This document shows, one piece after another, positions 26,431 to 35,588 of a DNA stretch of 64,000 nucleotides. Below the pieces are notes generated by a model. It had not been told where the DNA came from and searched no databases. It saw only the letters and a program-made list of their open reading frames with translations. Made by a program: the position numbers and the translations under genes. The stretch is from NCBI GenBank assembly GCA_900545955.1, contig URAU01000005.1:62001-126000 (forward strand), given 5' to 3'. Position 1 is the first letter of the stretch. Each line of letters begins with the position of its first letter. Origin of the DNA: an uncultured Porphyromonadaceae bacterium. Its GTDB lineage: Bacteria > Bacteroidota > Bacteroidia > Bacteroidales > Muribaculaceae.

Positions 26431-28483
26431 TTTTGGAGGTGTCGTTTTGGCTCTCTCCTTCGGCGGGGGTGGCCTCCTTGGGGTACTGGACGCGGGCGTG
26501 ATACATGGAGCGCAGGCGCGAGGTGAATACCTCCTTCACCTCCTTGATGTCGCGGAACGATAGCGGCGAGTCGCTGTGGAGGCCGTCGGCCACCTGGCCG
26601 TCGATGAGCCGGTCCACCAGGCTGCGTATAGCTTCGGGCGAATGGTCGGTGAGCGAGCGCGAGGCGGCCTCGACGGCGTCGGCCATCATGAGGATGGATG
26701 CCTCGCGCGTCTGCGGGTTGGGGCCCGGGTAGGTGAACGGTTCCGGATCGACCTCGCTGTCGGGGTGTTGGCGGCACTCCATAGTATAGAAGTATTTGGC
26801 TTTGCCGCGGCCATGGTGCTGGGCGATGAAGTCGCGCACCGCCTTGGGGAGCTTGATGCGCTCGGCCCGGCGCAACCCGTCGGACACGTGGCGCGTTATT
26901 ATGCGCGCGCTCTGGGCGGGCGTGAGCGTGTCGTGGGGGTTCACACCATACTGGTTTTCGGTAAAGAAGGCTGGATTGTCGATTTTGCCGATGTCGTGGT
27001 AGAGCGCGCCGGCTCGCACCAGCTGCACGTTGGCGCCGATGCGGTGTGCGGCTTCGGTGGCGAGGTTGCTGACGGCCATCGAGTGCTGGAACGTGCCGGG
27101 GCATTCGCGCGAGAGCTCGCGCAGGGTGCGGTTGTTGATGTCGGAGAGCTCCACGAGCGTCATCACCGATACCAGGCCGAAGGTCTTCTCGACGATGAAC
27201 ACCAGGATGTAGGCGAAGGAAATCAGCACGGCGTTGATGCCGAAGTATCCGATCAGGCGCCACGACAGGGCGCTCAGCGTGCCCGACATCATCAGTTCGA
27301 AGCCCACGTAGGAAACCACATAGGCCAGGAAGGCCACTATGGCCGAACGCAGCAGTTCGGAGCGGCGCGAGAGATCCTTCAGCGAGAAGATTACTGCCGT
27401 GCCGGCCAGAGTCTCCACGAAGATGAACTCAAGGGGGAGTGTGGCCTCTACGGCGCAGAGCAGCACCTCGGCCACAAAAACGAAGAAGGCCGTGCGCGAG
27501 TCGAAGAACACGGTGATGATTACCGGCAGAATGGCCAGCGGCACGCAGTATATGCCGTTTCGCAGCAGCCGGGCCACCAGGGCGGTGAAAATGAAGAACA
27601 CCACCATGAGCAGCACGGGGATAAGCACGAGCTTCACCCTCCGCAGCGAATCAGGATAATAGAGCAGGCAGAAGGCGAACACCATGGCGAAAATCAGGGC
27701 AGCGTAGACGGCCTTTCCCGCGAAAGCGTTGATGCGCTGCGTGCGGTCCACGCTGGAGCGGCGGTCGAGCATCGATTCGTAGGTTTTCAACACCTGGTAG
27801 AGCTGCGGGGTTACGATTTCCGCCGGTCCGATAATCTTCTCCCCCTTCTGTATGAGGCCGATGCCGGCCACTACGGGCTGGATGAGGCTCTCGCGGTAGA
27901 GGCGCGTGGCCTCGCGGTCCTCCACGATGTTGGGGAGCAGCCGCTCGGAGAGGCGCACCGACTGGAAGGCGCGGTGGTCGTCGGACCCGGCGAACAGCGA
28001 GTCGATATAGGCATAGGCGTCGCGTTGCGAGAGATACTGGGCCGTATGGCGCGACACGTTGACGTTGTTTTCCGAATATTTCACCTCAGGAAGCTCGCCT
28101 CGGGCTATGCGCGAGGAGGTGGTCTGGTCGACCACACCGACGGCGTATACGCGCGCCACGGCGGCGGCAAGGCGGCGTTTCACGCCGGCAGCGAGCGAGT
28201 CGCTGGCTTCGATTTCGGCCACAAGGCGTTTAGGCTGGGCGTCGTCGCGCCGGTAGATGGGCACGAGCGAGGCGTCGATGCTGTCGGTGATGTGGGCCAC
28301 CGTGGCCGAGTCGCGGTAGACGGTGATGTCGAACGGCGCCGTGAGCAGCGAATAGGCCCAGGGTCGGTTTTCCTCGTAGGCATAGCGCTGGCGCGCCGTG
28401 CGCGGCATGAAGTAGGTGCAGACGGCCACCGCGGCAATGAGCACCAGGCCGAGATATATGCGGGTGTTGTCGGTAGGTTTCAC
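26426..28483 (-). CDS. PgpH-like 7TM-HD cyclic di-AMP phosphodiesterase
   Basis: Membrane phosphodiesterase predicted to hydrolyse c-di-AMP. The 685-residue protein has one N-terminal membrane helix (IYLGLVLIAAVAVCTYFMP), an extracytoplasmic domain of about 240 residues (7TMR-HDED type), several membrane helices (about 265-455), and a cytoplasmic HDIG domain. The metal ligands are visible in FQHSMAVSNLATEAA, GALYHDIGKID and RHVSDG. It starts 38 bases after the stop of rsh, so the two are probably co-transcribed. The tail after the HD domain is short and charged. Confidence 0.9.
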   Translation of the reverse strand: MKPTDNTRIYLGLVLIAAVAVCTYFMPRTARQRYAYEENRPWAYSLLTAPFDITVYRDSATVAHITDSIDASLVPIYRRDDAQPKRLVAEIEASDSLAAGVKRRLAAAVARVYAVGVVDQTTSSRIARGELPEVKYSENNVNVSRHTAQYLSQRDAYAYIDSLFAGSDDHRAFQSVRLSERLLPNIVEDREATRLYRESLIQPVVAGIGLIQKGEKIIGPAEIVTPQLYQVLKTYESMLDRRSSVDRTQRINAFAGKAVYAALIFAMVFAFCLLYYPDSLRRVKLVLIPVLLMVVFFIFTALVARLLRNGIYCVPLAILPVIITVFFDSRTAFFVFVAEVLLCAVEATLPLEFIFVETLAGTAVIFSLKDLSRRSELLRSAIVAFLAYVVSYVGFELMMSGTLSALSWRLIGYFGINAVLISFAYILVFIVEKTFGLVSVMTLVELSDINNRTLRELSRECPGTFQHSMAVSNLATEAAHRIGANVQLVRAGALYHDIGKIDNPAFFTENQYGVNPHDTLTPAQSARIITRHVSDGLRRAERIKLPKAVRDFIAQHHGRGKAKYFYTMECRQHPDSEVDPEPFTYPGPNPQTREASILMMADAVEAASRSLTDHSPEAIRSLVDRLIDGQVADGLHSDSPLSFRDIKEVKEVFTSRLRSMYHARVQYPKEATPAEGESQNDTSKM

Positions 28484-28521
28484 TTTCTTTCAGAGGGTGG
28501 GGATGGATTATTGCCGGAGGT

Positions 28522-30768
28522 CTACAGGCGTGCGGCCTTCTCTACGCCCGGAATCTTGCGGATTTTGGCGCAGAGAGCGTTGATTTCGTCGACGTTGCCT
28601 ACGAGCAGCGAGAGGTCGGCGTGGAACACCTCTTTCTCGGCGCGTATGTCGAGGGCGCGTATGTCGAGCGTGAGCTGTTTGGAGATGAGCGAAATCAGTT
28701 CGTGAAGAATGCCGTGGCGGTCGATTCCCTCCATATGTATGGTGGCGGGGAAGCGGGCTTCGCCCACCTCCCATGCTGTGGAGAGGATGCGCGGGCCGAA
28801 ACTGGCCTTGAGCACGCTGGCACGCGGGCAGTCGAGGGCATGCACCGTGACGGTGCCGTCGTCCTCGATGAATCCGAGCGCCGGGTCGCCGGGAATGGGG
28901 TGGCAGCATTCGGCGAAATTGAAGTTGCCGTCGCCCTTGTCGTCGTAGCGCAGGCGGTAGGTCTCCTTGGTGTTGATGGCGGCGCGGCGCGCGGCGGCCT
29001 CCTTCTCGGCGTCGGTGGCCGGGACGGGCGCCTCAGAGCGGCCCAGCAGCTTCGACAGCAAGCGCTTGGTGGCGGAGCTCTGGCGCCGCAGGGTCTTCAC
29101 CACGTAGTCGTTGAGCACGATCTCCTGGTTTCCCAGCAGGCAGTAGAAGTCGTCGCGGCTCTGGGCCTTGAAGAGCCCCATCACCTTTGTGATAGCCACG
29201 TTGTCGTCGGCGATGTCGTGGGCCTTGAGGAATTTCTCGAAAATCTCGCGTCCGGCCGAGATGGCCGGTTGCTGCATCTTACGCAGCGAGGCGCGCAGGC
29301 GCGATTTTCCTTTGGCTGTGGCAAGGAAGTTGATCCATTCGGCCTTTGGCGTCTGGCTCTGCGAGGTGAGCACCTCCACCTGGTCGCCCGAATTGAGCTT
29401 CTGGCTCAGGGGCACGAGCTTATGATTCACCTTGCCGGCGATGCAGTGGCATCCGATCTGGGTGTGGAGGTTGAAAGCCACATCGAGCACGGTGGCGTCC
29501 ATCGGGAGCGTGAGCAGTTCGCCCTTCGGGGTGAATACCACTATCTCCGAGGCGAAGAGGTTGAGCTTGAGCGTGTCGAGGAAATCGAGGGCGTTGGGCT
29601 CGGGGTCGTCGAGGATGTCCTTGATGGTGTGGAGCCAGGCGTTGAGCTCCGACTCCTCGTCGCCCTCGCCGACCTTGTATTTCCAGTGGGCGGCAAACCC
29701 CTTCTCGGCGATTTCATCCATGCGGCGCGAGCGGATCTGCACCTCGATCCAGTTGCCGTCGGGCCCCATCACCGTGAGGTGGAGAGCCTGATAGCCGTTG
29801 ACCTTCGGGGTCGACACCCAGTCGCGTGTGCGGTCGGGATGCAGGCGGTAGATGTCGGTGATGGCCGAGTAGATCTGCCAGCAGATGCTTTTCTCCTTGG
29901 CGGGGTCGTCGCAGTCGAACACGATGCGTGCGGCGTAGAGGTCGTAGACCTCCTCGAAGGGGATATGTTTGGTCTCCATCTTGTTCCAGATGGAGTAGAC
30001 CGACTTTACGCGCGCCTTGGCCGTGTATTTCAGTCCCATGGCGTCGAGGCGCTGGAGAATCGGGGCGGCGAAATTGTTGTAGATCGAGTTGCGGTGCTGC
30101 TCGGTGGTAGCGATTTTGCGGCTTATCTGCTCGAAGGCGTCGGGATGCTCGTATTTGAACGAGAGGTTCTCCAGTTCTGTCTTTATGGCGAAAAGCCCCA
30201 GGCGGTGGGCCAGCGGAGCGTAGATGTAGAGCGTCTCGCCGGCGATCTTATACTGCTTGTTGGGCGCCATAGAGCCAAGCGTGCGCATATTGTGCAGGCG
30301 GTCGGCCATCTTTATGAGCACCACGCGTATATCCTCCGACATCGTAAGCAGCAGCTTGCGGAAATTCTCGGCCTGTGCCGAGGCCTTGTCGCCGAAGATG
30401 CCGCCCGAAATCTTGGTGAGCCCCTCCACGAGCTGGGCGATTTTCTTGCCGAAATTCTGCTCGATATCCTCCACGGTGTAGTCCGTATCCTCCACCACAT
30501 CGTGAAGCAGGGCGGCGCAGATCGAGGTTGATCCCAGGCCGATCTCCTGGCTTGCGATTTTGGCCACGGCGATGGGATGGAGGATATATGGCTCGCCCGA
30601 ACGCCGGCGGATACCCTTGTGGGCCTCCCTTGCGAAACGGAACGCCCGCTCTATAATCTCCACCTTCTTGCGGTGATTGCTTTTGAGGTATCCGTCGAGC
30701 ACGTCGCGGAAAGCCTCCTCGATCATGCGGTCTTCTGCTTCGGTGGTGAAAGTGTTGTTCTGGCTCAT
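28522..30768 (-). CDS. rsh: RelA/SpoT-family bifunctional (p)ppGpp synthetase/hydrolase
   Basis: Long Rsh protein controlling the stringent alarmone. The start is MSQNNTFTTEAEDRMIEEAF; the frame stays open further upstream but lies opposite other sequence and lacks homology. Domains in order are the hydrolase HD region (YILHPIAVAKIASQEIG, ALLHDVVEDTDYTVEDI), the synthetase (KARVKSVYSIWNKM, VNGYQALHLTVMGPDGNWIE, EKGFAAHWKYK), TGS (VVFTPKGELLTLPMDATVLD), a Zn-finger/helical region and a C-terminal ACT domain. Residues of both active sites look intact. A promoter lies directly upstream, and pgpH follows at 38 bases. Length (748) fits the family. Confidence 0.95.
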   Translation of the reverse strand: MSQNNTFTTEAEDRMIEEAFRDVLDGYLKSNHRKKVEIIERAFRFAREAHKGIRRRSGEPYILHPIAVAKIASQEIGLGSTSICAALLHDVVEDTDYTVEDIEQNFGKKIAQLVEGLTKISGGIFGDKASAQAENFRKLLLTMSEDIRVVLIKMADRLHNMRTLGSMAPNKQYKIAGETLYIYAPLAHRLGLFAIKTELENLSFKYEHPDAFEQISRKIATTEQHRNSIYNNFAAPILQRLDAMGLKYTAKARVKSVYSIWNKMETKHIPFEEVYDLYAARIVFDCDDPAKEKSICWQIYSAITDIYRLHPDRTRDWVSTPKVNGYQALHLTVMGPDGNWIEVQIRSRRMDEIAEKGFAAHWKYKVGEGDEESELNAWLHTIKDILDDPEPNALDFLDTLKLNLFASEIVVFTPKGELLTLPMDATVLDVAFNLHTQIGCHCIAGKVNHKLVPLSQKLNSGDQVEVLTSQSQTPKAEWINFLATAKGKSRLRASLRKMQQPAISAGREIFEKFLKAHDIADDNVAITKVMGLFKAQSRDDFYCLLGNQEIVLNDYVVKTLRRQSSATKRLLSKLLGRSEAPVPATDAEKEAAARRAAINTKETYRLRYDDKGDGNFNFAECCHPIPGDPALGFIEDDGTVTVHALDCPRASVLKASFGPRILSTAWEVGEARFPATIHMEGIDRHGILHELISLISKQLTLDIRALDIRAEKEVFHADLSLLVGNVDEINALCAKIRKIPGVEKAARL

Positions 30769-30830
30769 AACAAAGAATGGCTGCACCCGTAAATGGCAGT
30801 GCCCGGAAGCACAAAAGTGCATATAAGCAC

Positions 30831-30862
30831 CAAAAATAGGAAATTTCCGAAAATCTCGCAAA
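30831..30862 (-). promoter_or_regulatory. Promoter of rsh-pgpH
   Basis: On the minus strand TTTG, 20 bases, TATTTTTG. The -7 element lies about 63 bases before the rsh start codon. Confidence 0.6.
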
Positions 30863-30893
30863 AAAACCTTCGTTTCGCCCTTTCGGCCACAGC

Positions 30894-31388
30894 TCAGGAC
30901 TGCGGCCAGCCGGGGGCGCGGAGGGTGGAGGGGGCGAGCGAGGCGAGGGTGTCGGCCACGGCGCTGACGGCGGCGTCGGAGCGGGCGCGCAGTTCGGCGG
31001 CGAAGCTGCTGCAGCTGCCGGAGCCTTCGGTGGCGATCCAGGCGAGGATGCCTGTAGCCACGGCGTGCTCCAGATGGCGGCGCACTGTTATCAGGGCGCC
31101 GCTGCTGAGGCGGTCGGCACCGGCGAGCGTGAGCCGCATGGCAGGAGCTTCGGAGGTGGAGTAAGGGTGGTCGGCGGGGAGGTCGGAGTCGTCGATGTCG
31201 GAAGTTTCTACGGCCGGACCGAGGCGCAGGAGGATTTCGGCGAACACCATCCGCGCCAGCACGCGCAGTCCCGGCAGCTGGTCGCGGGTTACGAGCATCC
31301 CCTCTTCGGGATTGGCGGCCGTGGCCTTGCGAAGGGCGGTAAGAGCGAGGATTTCGTCGGTTATGGTCTTGAAGTCGAGGGTAAGCAT
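30894..31388 (-). CDS. Hypothetical protein, last gene of the phage-like cassette
   Basis: Unrecognised 164-residue protein. The start MLTLDFKTITDEILALTALR is preferred over an upstream in-frame ATG because the extra residues are low-complexity and overlap the neighbouring gene. It is helical and hydrophobic-patterned (LRVLARMVFAEILLRLG, LITVRRHLEHAVATGILAWI), with an acidic strip DIDDSDLPADHPY. The size and position behind the portal gene suggest a head-completion or connector-like subunit, but this is position-based only. It ends 125 bases upstream of the rsh start codon and does not overlap it. Confidence 0.6.
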   Translation of the reverse strand: MLTLDFKTITDEILALTALRKATAANPEEGMLVTRDQLPGLRVLARMVFAEILLRLGPAVETSDIDDSDLPADHPYSTSEAPAMRLTLAGADRLSSGALITVRRHLEHAVATGILAWIATEGSGSCSSFAAELRARSDAAVSAVADTLASLAPSTLRAPGWPQS

Positions 31389-31429
31389 TGGGGTTGGGAA
31401 TTTTATGTGGCTGATAGGGCTTATAAGGT

Positions 31430-31918
31430 TTATTTTGATTTTGATTGGGCGTTGCGCCGGCGGTGGCTCGGGCGTGCGATGGCCAGGCGGCGCATACGCG
31501 CAAGGCGTGTGCGGCGGTCGGCTTCGGCTTTCTCCTCGCGGAGCCACGCCAGGCAGAGCCTACGGGCGTAGGAGGGCGCGATGAAGAAACTCGACGGCCG
31601 GTAGTTGGCGATTATCCAGTCGAGGGCCTCCCACTCGGTTTCGCGCGGAGCGACGCGGCATCGCGCGGCCAGGGCGCGCTCCATCTCGTCCCACATAGCG
31701 CGTCGGTGGGGCTTTTCGCCGGGTGGAAGATGGCCGTGGCGACGGCGCAGAAGCATTTTGTAGGCATGATTTCGGCACACGTAGAAGCGTCCGGCCGGCA
31801 TCCGGAGGGCTTCGCCGATGGCGAATTCCTCCGAAACCGGACGCTCCCCGCTAAGCTGGCGCCACAGGCGCTCGAAGGCGGCGATGAAGTCGCCGGCACG
31901 TTGATGGGAAGTATACAT
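31430..31918 (-). CDS. Basic hypothetical protein of the phage-like cassette
   Basis: Unrecognised 162-residue protein starting MYTSHQRAGDFIAAFERLWR. Notable strings are RMPAGRFYVCRNHAYKMLLR and YRPSSFFIAPSYARRLCLAW. The C-terminal 30 residues are strongly basic (RRTRLARMRRLAIARPSHRR), suggesting nucleic-acid or virion contact. It has its own candidate promoter and follows the portal gene. No catalytic motif is visible. It is retained as a real gene because it has a clean start, an open frame and the same strand and spacing as the cassette. Confidence 0.55.
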   Translation of the reverse strand: MYTSHQRAGDFIAAFERLWRQLSGERPVSEEFAIGEALRMPAGRFYVCRNHAYKMLLRRRHGHLPPGEKPHRRAMWDEMERALAARCRVAPRETEWEALDWIIANYRPSSFFIAPSYARRLCLAWLREEKAEADRRTRLARMRRLAIARPSHRRRNAQSKSK

Positions 31919-31950
31919 AGTTCTCGTAATTGATTTGAGCTTGCGTTCTG

Positions 31951-31958
31951 CAAAGTTA
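31951..31958 (-). promoter_or_regulatory. Candidate -7 element inside the phage-like cassette
   Basis: TAACTTTG on the minus strand, about 32 bases before the start at 31918, without a good -33 element. A CCCGGGT / ACCCGGG inverted repeat (about 31961-31995) sits just upstream and could end the portal transcript. Confidence 0.4.
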
Positions 31959-32020
31959 AGGCCCGGGTCGGGCAAGAATCTTTCACACCCGGGTTAAAAG
32001 AATGTTAAATTTGCCGGTTC

Positions 32021-33451
32021 TTATTTTATGGTTCTGGCTATCAGATTGTCGCGGGTGGCGATGAAATGCGCGAAGGTCTTGATGAGGTCGTCGACGGTGA
32101 GCGAGGCGTTGGCCACCTCGTTGCGGTAGCGCTCGGCGCCCACTCCGGCGCTGATGTTGCGTCCCATCAGGGCATCGCTTACGCCGCTCACGTCCTGAAA
32201 CATCTCGATCTGCGTCTGCAGCATGCGCGATATTCCGGGGTCGGAGAGCGGCGTGACCACCTGGTGAGGCTCCCCCTTATCCACCGGGCGGTAGGGAATC
32301 ACCCCTCCGGGGTCGGCCCACAGCTGCACGATGTCGGCCCAGTCGAGTTCGTCGGGCTTGCATTTGCTGGGGAAGAGCAGCACGCCCTTTGCCGCGGTGG
32401 CCATCATGCGGTCCATGATCGTGATCATGCGGTTCACGTGGCGTTGCTGGTCGATTACATCCTCCACGAGAGAGTGGACGTCGCCGTCGACGAGCGGATA
32501 GAATTTCATGGCGAAGGGGTGTCCGGCCACGGCCGGACGCGAGCACTCGGCAAGAATAGTAGCGTCGGGCGCCATGATGCGGCAGTGCCAGGTGGTTGTT
32601 GTCTCGATGCGTGCCTTCAGTTCGGGCAGATGGCTGCGGCGCCTCCGGCGGTTGATGCGCTCGATGCGCTGCAGGGCGCCGGGTTCGGCAATCGCCATGG
32701 TGGCCGACGCCGGGTCGTGGACGCGCATCAGCTCGCGGCATTCGAGCGTCCACACCTCGATTACACGGCATCGCCCTTCGGGAGCCTGATAGAAGCTTCC
32801 CGCGCCGGAGCGCACTGCTGCCTCGGCCGTGTCGAGGGCTCCCGCCGAGGCATATATGCTGCGGAGCATGGCTGTGCGCCTGGGGTCGCCGTAGCCGTAG
32901 CGCATGCAGACCTCGGCGATACTCATGTCGGTGAAGCGGCCTACCAGTTCGGTATCGCATCCGCGCGGGTCGCCCACGGGAGTGATGAAGAAGGTCTCGG
33001 GATTCACTATGTCGACCCATACGGCGCGTCGGCCGCGGCGCGTGTCGTGTCCCACGCGCTGCAGGGCCACGCCTGAAATCAGGAATTCCTCGAAAGTGCG
33101 TGCGTCGAGCTCGTCGGTGCAGTTGAAGCGACGGCATGCGCCGAGGGGTGTGTCGGCATCGTCGCGCCCGGCCCCTTCGGCCTGCATGCGGTAGCGCCCC
33201 ACTACGGCTTTCACCATGCGGCGGATCAGGTTGTTGGTGAGCGGACGTGCGCCCTGGGCACGCATGGCTTCCCCTTCGGATATTGCGCCCGATGCTTCGG
33301 GCGCGGGGTCGCCCCACTGGTCGCCGTAGGTGTAGCGGATGTAGCGGCGCCGGCGCCGGCGGAAGTCGGCCATGGCCAGCCACGCCTTGTGGGCGGCCTC
33401 AAGCACTCGCCGGGCGCGGTTTATGGCGGTTTCGTTGGTTTCGGTAGTCAT
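32021..33451 (-). CDS. Phage portal-like protein
   Basis: Resembles P22/podovirus-type portal proteins that form the DNA-entry dodecamer of a capsid. Supporting stretches are the N-terminal basic helix and YGDQWGD, then TNNLIRRMVKAVVGRYRMQ, VDIVNPETFFITPVGDPRG, HSLVEDVIDQQRHVNRMITI with DRMM (the long stem helix pattern), and near the C-terminus VSGVSDALMGRNISAGVGAE followed by RYRNEVANASLTVDDLI. At 476 residues it is shorter than the P22 portal (about 725). The frame is intact, arguing against recent decay. It lies between an adaptor-like gene and a small basic protein, all on the minus strand. Confidence 0.78.
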   Translation of the reverse strand: MTTETNETAINRARRVLEAAHKAWLAMADFRRRRRRYIRYTYGDQWGDPAPEASGAISEGEAMRAQGARPLTNNLIRRMVKAVVGRYRMQAEGAGRDDADTPLGACRRFNCTDELDARTFEEFLISGVALQRVGHDTRRGRRAVWVDIVNPETFFITPVGDPRGCDTELVGRFTDMSIAEVCMRYGYGDPRRTAMLRSIYASAGALDTAEAAVRSGAGSFYQAPEGRCRVIEVWTLECRELMRVHDPASATMAIAEPGALQRIERINRRRRRSHLPELKARIETTTTWHCRIMAPDATILAECSRPAVAGHPFAMKFYPLVDGDVHSLVEDVIDQQRHVNRMITIMDRMMATAAKGVLLFPSKCKPDELDWADIVQLWADPGGVIPYRPVDKGEPHQVVTPLSDPGISRMLQTQIEMFQDVSGVSDALMGRNISAGVGAERYRNEVANASLTVDDLIKTFAHFIATRDNLIARTIK

Positions 33452-33488
33452 GGAAAAAATTTATAAGAATTATAAGACTTATAATTTG

Positions 33489-34040
33489 TTATATCAGCGG
33501 CTGCGGATTTATAAGCGCCACGGCCTGCTCGTCGAAGGTATAGAGGTCGGGTCCGGCGTCGACTGCGGCGAGCACCGACGCCACGGGCGTTCCGGCAGCT
33601 ACGGCGGCCGACATCAGCCTCACCACCTCGCTCCCCGGCGTCCAGATAGCCACGGGGGCTTCTACGCCACCACGGCTGAAAGGGTTTTCCTGAAGCCTTA
33701 CGGCGGGATGGCGGGGGTCGGCGATTACCGTGGCCGCACGGCACCAGCCCGAAAGCTGCACGCTCAGCACGCGTTCCACTCCCGCCGGCAGAATCAGTTC
33801 CGTCACCCCTTCGGGCGACACCACCGCGCGGCATTCCCCGGCGATTTCGGCCGGAGCCAGCGCCTCCACCGGCCCGTGGCGCAGCAGGTCGAGATACCAT
33901 GCGCGCATCTCTTCGCGCAGTCGGGCGTCGAGGTCGATGCCGTCGGTGCGCTCTATGGTGCAGTCGGCTCTGAGCGGTTCGATGAAATGCCGGCGCTTCC
34001 AGAGCGCCAGCATTTCCGATTGGTCAAGGGTAAGTTTCAT
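33489..34040 (-). CDS. Hypothetical protein between capsid- and portal-like genes (adaptor-like by position)
   Basis: Unrecognised 183-residue protein beginning MKLTLDQSEMLALWKRRHFI. It has a helical N-terminal part (LREEMRAWYLDLLRHGPVEA) and a beta-rich remainder (GVTELILPAGVERVLSVQLS), ending YTFDEQAVALINPQPLI. No domain is recognised. Its position between the capsid-like and portal-like genes, 18 and 37 bases from them, suggests a head-tail adaptor or similar structural role, which is inference. Confidence 0.6.
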   Translation of the reverse strand: MKLTLDQSEMLALWKRRHFIEPLRADCTIERTDGIDLDARLREEMRAWYLDLLRHGPVEALAPAEIAGECRAVVSPEGVTELILPAGVERVLSVQLSGWCRAATVIADPRHPAVRLQENPFSRGGVEAPVAIWTPGSEVVRLMSAAVAAGTPVASVLAAVDAGPDLYTFDEQAVALINPQPLI

Positions 34041-34058
34041 CGTTCAATGGTCTTGGGG

Positions 34059-35588
34059 TCAGGCTTTCGTGGCCACGATACGCACATGGCTCTGCGGGTA
34101 GCGGAGCACCAGGCAGCTTGCCTCGGTGATTACGATTGCGTCGACGTTGCGCACGCCGCTGGTGCGCAGGTTGAGGCTTTCGGTGCGGAAGGGCACGTGG
34201 CAATACTTCGTGATGTACTCCGGATCGATCACCATTCCGTTACCGCTCATGCCGCAGCTGTCGAACACTTCGGCGAGCATCACGTAGAGCGTGCCGAATT
34301 TCGAGTGGATTTCGGTGAAGTCCAGGCCCCACTTGGTCACCACGGCATCGTTCACCAGCACGCGGGTGCTCCCTATCATATGGAGCTTTTCGATCAGGTC
34401 CGAGCCGGCAAGAAGCACTTTCTTCGAGCTTCCGGCGCTGTTGGCGAAGGCCTGGCGGCAGAGCTGCACGAGTGTCTTCTCCGAGAGTCCTTCGGCGGCA
34501 CTGTAGCTGAAAGTGTTGCCGGTCTGGTTCCAGATGCCGCCGGTAAGGCATACTTCCTCCCCTTTCACGGGGTCGAGGATGCGGCTCTGATGGCCGAAGA
34601 GGAAGTTGCGCTCCATTCCCATGCGCATGTCGATTATCGCGGCTTCCTCCTGGTCGGAGAAGGTCCAGCCCACCTCCTTGTTGGAGATTTTCATGAAGGT
34701 GGTCTGCTCCACCTGAGCCTTGAATATCTGGCAGAGGTTGCTGCTCTTGGTGGGGAGGGCGCCGTACTGGGGAGTGGTCACGTCGAGCTCGGTGGCCGCG
34801 CGGCCCATGCGCACAAGGCGCGTGCCTACGGGCATTGCCGGGAAGCCCGGTCCGTCGTTGTATTTATGGTTCACGGGAATCACCTGGGCGCCGTCGCGCG
34901 TCAGCTCGCTCACGTAGAGCACCAGCGGCCCACCCTCCGAGGCTTCGATGTCGGGCGCCATCAGCGTGGTGCTGGGCTGGAAAATGTCGTTGAGGTCGGT
35001 CTTGAGCACCACGGTGGTGTCGGTGTTGCGGTCGTCGGTGGCGGTCACGGCCTTGGTGAGTTTTGCCTCATAGGGTTTTGTATCGACCGAGTAATATTCA
35101 ACCTTCATCGAACCGCTCAGGCGCGAGCCTCCGTAGCGCGAAATCTGGTCGAGAGGGGTCGACATGGGGCGGATTTTCACTATGCGCTCGTCGATTTCGT
35201 TACGGAGCAGCCCCGGGGCCTCCGTGTTGGCCGTATCGGTGGTCAGGGGCGCGCCGTCGATGTGGCGTCCGGCACCGGCGATGCCCGCTACGGCTGCCAT
35301 GGCGGCGCTTGCTCCGTCGGCAGCGTGGAAATTGCCGGCCGCCTGCTCCACAATCTGTATTACGGTTGAATTGTTGTGCCCGAGCACCCATCCCAGCACG
35401 ATGGCCAGGAGCAGAGCGGCTCCGAGGAAGATTGCCGGGGCCAGACGGTCGTCGGAAAGGAAGCGCACTATTGCGCTTTTGGCGGAATTGAGAATTTCTT
35501 TCATGGTGGTTTTTGTGGCTTTGGAGTTGGTGGTTCTGGTTGTGGTTCTCTTGGTGGTTTTCGGGGTGGTTGTTTCAGTCGTTTTCAT
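34059..35588 (-). CDS. Major-capsid-like protein with an N-terminal transmembrane segment
   Basis: The region from about residue 110 to the end looks like an SU10/DUF5309-type HK97-fold capsid protein: LRNEIDERIVKIRPMSTPLD, GSMKVEYYSVDTKPYEAKLT, MGMERNFLFGHQSRILDPVK, VCLTGGIWNQTGNTF, KVLLAGSDLIEKLHMIGST and YVMLAEVFDSCGMSGNGM. Residues 1-28 are Thr/Lys-rich. Residues about 49-70 (LAPAIFLGAALLLAIVLGWV) are a strong membrane helix, then an Ala/Gly-rich linker. A membrane anchor on a capsid subunit is very unusual. Alternative starts are ATG 35504 (keeps the helix) and Met97 (removes it). The first ATG overlaps the stop of the preceding small gene, suggesting translational coupling. Confidence 0.72.
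   Translation of the reverse strand: MKTTETTTPKTTKRTTTRTTNSKATKTTMKEILNSAKSAIVRFLSDDRLAPAIFLGAALLLAIVLGWVLGHNNSTVIQIVEQAAGNFHAADGASAAMAAVAGIAGAGRHIDGAPLTTDTANTEAPGLLRNEIDERIVKIRPMSTPLDQISRYGGSRLSGSMKVEYYSVDTKPYEAKLTKAVTATDDRNTDTTVVLKTDLNDIFQPSTTLMAPDIEASEGGPLVLYVSELTRDGAQVIPVNHKYNDGPGFPAMPVGTRLVRMGRAATELDVTTPQYGALPTKSSNLCQIFKAQVEQTTFMKISNKEVGWTFSDQEEAAIIDMRMGMERNFLFGHQSRILDPVKGEEVCLTGGIWNQTGNTFSYSAAEGLSEKTLVQLCRQAFANSAGSSKKVLLAGSDLIEKLHMIGSTRVLVNDAVVTKWGLDFTEIHSKFGTLYVMLAEVFDSCGMSGNGMVIDPEYITKYCHVPFRTESLNLRTSGVRNVDAIVITEASCLVLRYPQSHVRIVATKA

Noticed and set aside
26576..28705. 709-codon open frame on the plus strand
   Set aside because: It is the antisense shadow of pgpH, created by GC-rich codon bias; the protein shows no domain and the minus strand has clear homology.
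30769..31503. N-terminal extension of rsh by 245 codons
   Set aside because: The extension is Arg/Pro-rich, overlaps the neighbouring gene in another frame and lies upstream of the rsh promoter.
33489..34040. Naming the adaptor-like and other small cassette genes after specific phage families
   Set aside because: Only position supports this; no diagnostic motif could be recognised without a profile search.
33372..35369. 665-codon plus-strand frame across the phage-like cassette
   Set aside because: Antisense to the capsid-, adaptor- and portal-like genes, His- and Gly-rich with no domain pattern.
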